Source: SIG636 sp045592105
GTDB lineage: Bacteria > Bacillota > Clostridia > Oscillospirales > CAG-382
Assembly (NCBI GenBank): GCA_045592105.1
Contig: JAZNUB010000059.1
Span: 1 to 64,000 of the forward strand
Direction of reading: 5' to 3'
Length of the DNA: 64,000 bases
The first letter of the stretch is position 1. Each line of letters starts with the position of its first letter. Below, piece after piece: positions 62,866-64,000 of this stretch. Made by a program: the position numbers and the translations under genes. The notes beneath the pieces are model-generated. The model was not told the DNA's origin. It saw only the letters and a list, made by a program, of their open reading frames with translations, and did no database searches.

Positions 62866-63441
62866 TTAATTATCGTTTTTAGCGCGGTACTTATTTACCG
62901 CTTCAAGTATTTGCAAGGCGGCTTCATCAGCAAAGCCCTGCTTGTTTACTACACAAACATCATATCGAGGCATAAGCTCCATTTCTTCTTTAGCACGCGC
63001 CAAACGAAGCTTTACCGTTTCGCTATCCTCCGTGCCGCGCCCCTTCAAACGCGCCTCCAGCGTTTCCATATCGGGGGGAGCTATAAATATCAAAAGTGCT
63101 TCGGGCATCGCCGCCTTAACGTTAAACGCGCCCTCAGTTTCTATCTCTAAAACAACGTTTTTGCCATCAGACAGGCATTTTTCCACATATTCCTTCGGGG
63201 TACCGTAAAGGTTACCGCAGTATACCGCATGCTCAAGAAGCAAGCCGCTGTCTATCCAACGGAAAAACTCACTTTCGCTGATATAAAAGTAGTTTTCACC
63301 GTCCACCTCGCCTTCACGCGGGGCGCGGGTTGTTGCGGAAACGGAATAGCAAAACCCTTCGTTTTTCATCAAATGTTCAAGCACGGTGCCTTTACCACAG
63401 CCGGAAGGGCCCGAAATAACAAGAAGCACGCCTTTACTCAT
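62866..63441 (-). CDS. gmk: Guanylate kinase
   Basis: The 191-residue protein has the P loop ISGPSGCGKGTVLEHLM near 9, SATTRAPREGEVDGENY near 37 for GMP binding, and the lid with GRGTEDSETVKLRLARA. It phosphorylates GMP to GDP. It overlaps the DUF370 gene by 8 nt. Confidence 0.97.
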   Translation of the reverse strand: MSKGVLLVISGPSGCGKGTVLEHLMKNEGFCYSVSATTRAPREGEVDGENYFYISESEFFRWIDSGLLLEHAVYCGNLYGTPKEYVEKCLSDGKNVVLEIETEGAFNVKAAMPEALLIFIAPPDMETLEARLKGRGTEDSETVKLRLARAKEEMELMPRYDVCVVNKQGFADEAALQILEAVNKYRAKNDN

Positions 63442-63676
63442 CCTCTTGCACCATCCTTTCCTCCAAAACCTCAGGGCTTTCCGCAGAAAGAACGGTATGC
63501 TCGCTATCGGTTATGATAACGGCACGCGTTTTTTTGCCGCAGCTAACGTCTATAACTCTGCCTGCGTTCTTGGCGTCCTGCACCATCCGCCTAACAGGAA
63601 GCGAATCCGGGGAAAGCACCGCCACAACGCGCCCTGCCGAAATATAACTGCCGCCGCCTATATCAATAAGCTTCAA
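63434..63676 (-). CDS. DUF370/RemA-like regulator
   Basis: The 80-residue protein has the opening MKLIDIGGGSYISAGRVVAV and KKTRAVIITDSEH, as in RemA, a DNA-binding activator of matrix and osmoprotection genes in B. subtilis. The start is TTG after AGGTGAAAAGG. It lies between yicC and gmk, as in many Firmicutes. Its target genes here are not known. Confidence 0.9.
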   Translation of the reverse strand: MKLIDIGGGSYISAGRVVAVLSPDSLPVRRMVQDAKNAGRVIDVSCGKKTRAVIITDSEHTVLSAESPEVLEERMVQEDE

Positions 63677-63686
63677 ACCTTTTCAC

Positions 63687-64000
63687 CTACTCTATATTCT
63701 GTATCTGTTCCCTTATTTTTTCAATCTCGCTCTTTGCCGCTATAACGGCGCGGGCTATATCCACGTCCGCAGATTTAGAGCCTATCGTATTAACCTCGCG
63801 GTTTATTTCTTGAACAAGGAAATCAAGCTTTCTGCCTATGGGGCCATCCTCTTTAAGTATGCTTTCAAGCTGAGCAAAATGGCTGTCCAGCCTTGCAAGC
63901 TCCTCATTAATATCCGCCTTGTCCGCAAAGATGGCACACTCCGTAAGCAGCCTGCCCTCATCAGGCGTGGCACCCTCCAAAAGCTCCTTTATCCTTGCAA
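63687..64000 (-). CDS. YicC family endoribonuclease (C-terminal part; gene runs off the window)
   Basis: Only the last 104 codons or so are present. The frame is open to the window edge, so the start lies beyond. The end has ECAIFADKADINEELARLDS, then GRKLDFLVQEINREVNTIGS, the typical DUF1732 C-terminal domain of YicC. YicC is an RNA-degrading or RNA-binding enzyme. It begins the conserved yicC-remA-gmk-rpoZ group. Confidence 0.92.
   Translation of the reverse strand, partial: ARIKELLEGATPDEGRLLTECAIFADKADINEELARLDSHFAQLESILKEDGPIGRKLDFLVQEINREVNTIGSKSADVDIARAVIAAKSEIEKIREQIQNIE

Overview
The window is chromosome of an anaerobic, spore-forming Firmicute of class Clostridia, probably an uncultured gut or rumen member of the Oscillospirales/Ruminococcaceae type. 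This rests on three sporulation genes (yqfD, yqfC, ylbJ), type I dockerins, NADP-type glutamate dehydrogenase, a two-gene Suf system, a PASTA kinase with its PP2C phosphatase, and the gmk-rpoZ-priA-def-fmt-rsmB-rlmN-prpC-prkC-rsgA block in the usual Firmicutes order. The family-level placement is an inference. I saw no rRNA, tRNA, IS transposase or CRISPR array.

Layout. 0.2-6 kb (minus): a secreted GH99-like glycoside hydrolase with two GBS-type repeats and a dockerin, then a short prophage-like tail/lysis cassette (tail protein, LamG-like protein, small protein, holin, endolysin) whose endolysin also ends in a dockerin. 6.4-10.2 kb: gdhA, a membrane G5-M23 peptidase, ilvE. 10.3-15.8 kb: yqfC-yqfD (minus) and ylbJ, a MATE exporter and an M3 oligopeptidase (plus). 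15.9-17.1 kb: a four-helix-bundle gene behind an array of hairpins, a GC-rich candidate structured RNA (6S-like), and a DUF1292 gene. 17.5-24.8 kb (plus): CdaR/PucR-type regulator, ftsE, ftsX, coiled-coil M23 hydrolase, S41 protease, greA, lysS; FtsEX probably controls the adjacent M23 hydrolase. 24.8-26.6 kb is accessory: an orphan zeta-toxin-like kinase, a small membrane protein and a zinc-ribbon protein separated by a 123-bp promoter duplication.

26.6-30.9 kb (plus): a compact operon for surface-polymer or lipid assembly, made of a GT8 glycosyltransferase fused to a VTT/DedA membrane domain, a CDP-alcohol phosphatidyltransferase, and an LtaS-like phosphoglycerol transferase. 31.3-39.4 kb (minus): a capsule/exopolysaccharide set (CapD-like dehydratase, Wzz-like protein, CpsD kinase, CpsB phosphatase) running directly into sufC-sufB and three secreted, membrane or small proteins. 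39.5-43.7 kb (plus): serC-serA, a TIM-barrel isomerase and a C39-like peptidase. 43.7-51.3 kb: a second hairpin array with an XRE regulator, uraA-pyrR-DUF1846, yitT, a Big2 protein, hflX and rpmE. 51.4-64 kb (minus): pssA and then the conserved housekeeping operon to yicC, which runs off the window end.

The most unusual signals are non-coding. Two loci carry homologous arrays of TTCG-like hairpins joined by AGTGATATT-like linkers, each just upstream of a small gene. A composite 3' element (inverted arms with the core GGTCTGCNCCTATTT around two hairpins, one with a near-constant GCAGTACYAAGTACAGC loop and diverged but still paired arms) follows gdhA and yitT, with a partial copy after the glycoside hydrolase.
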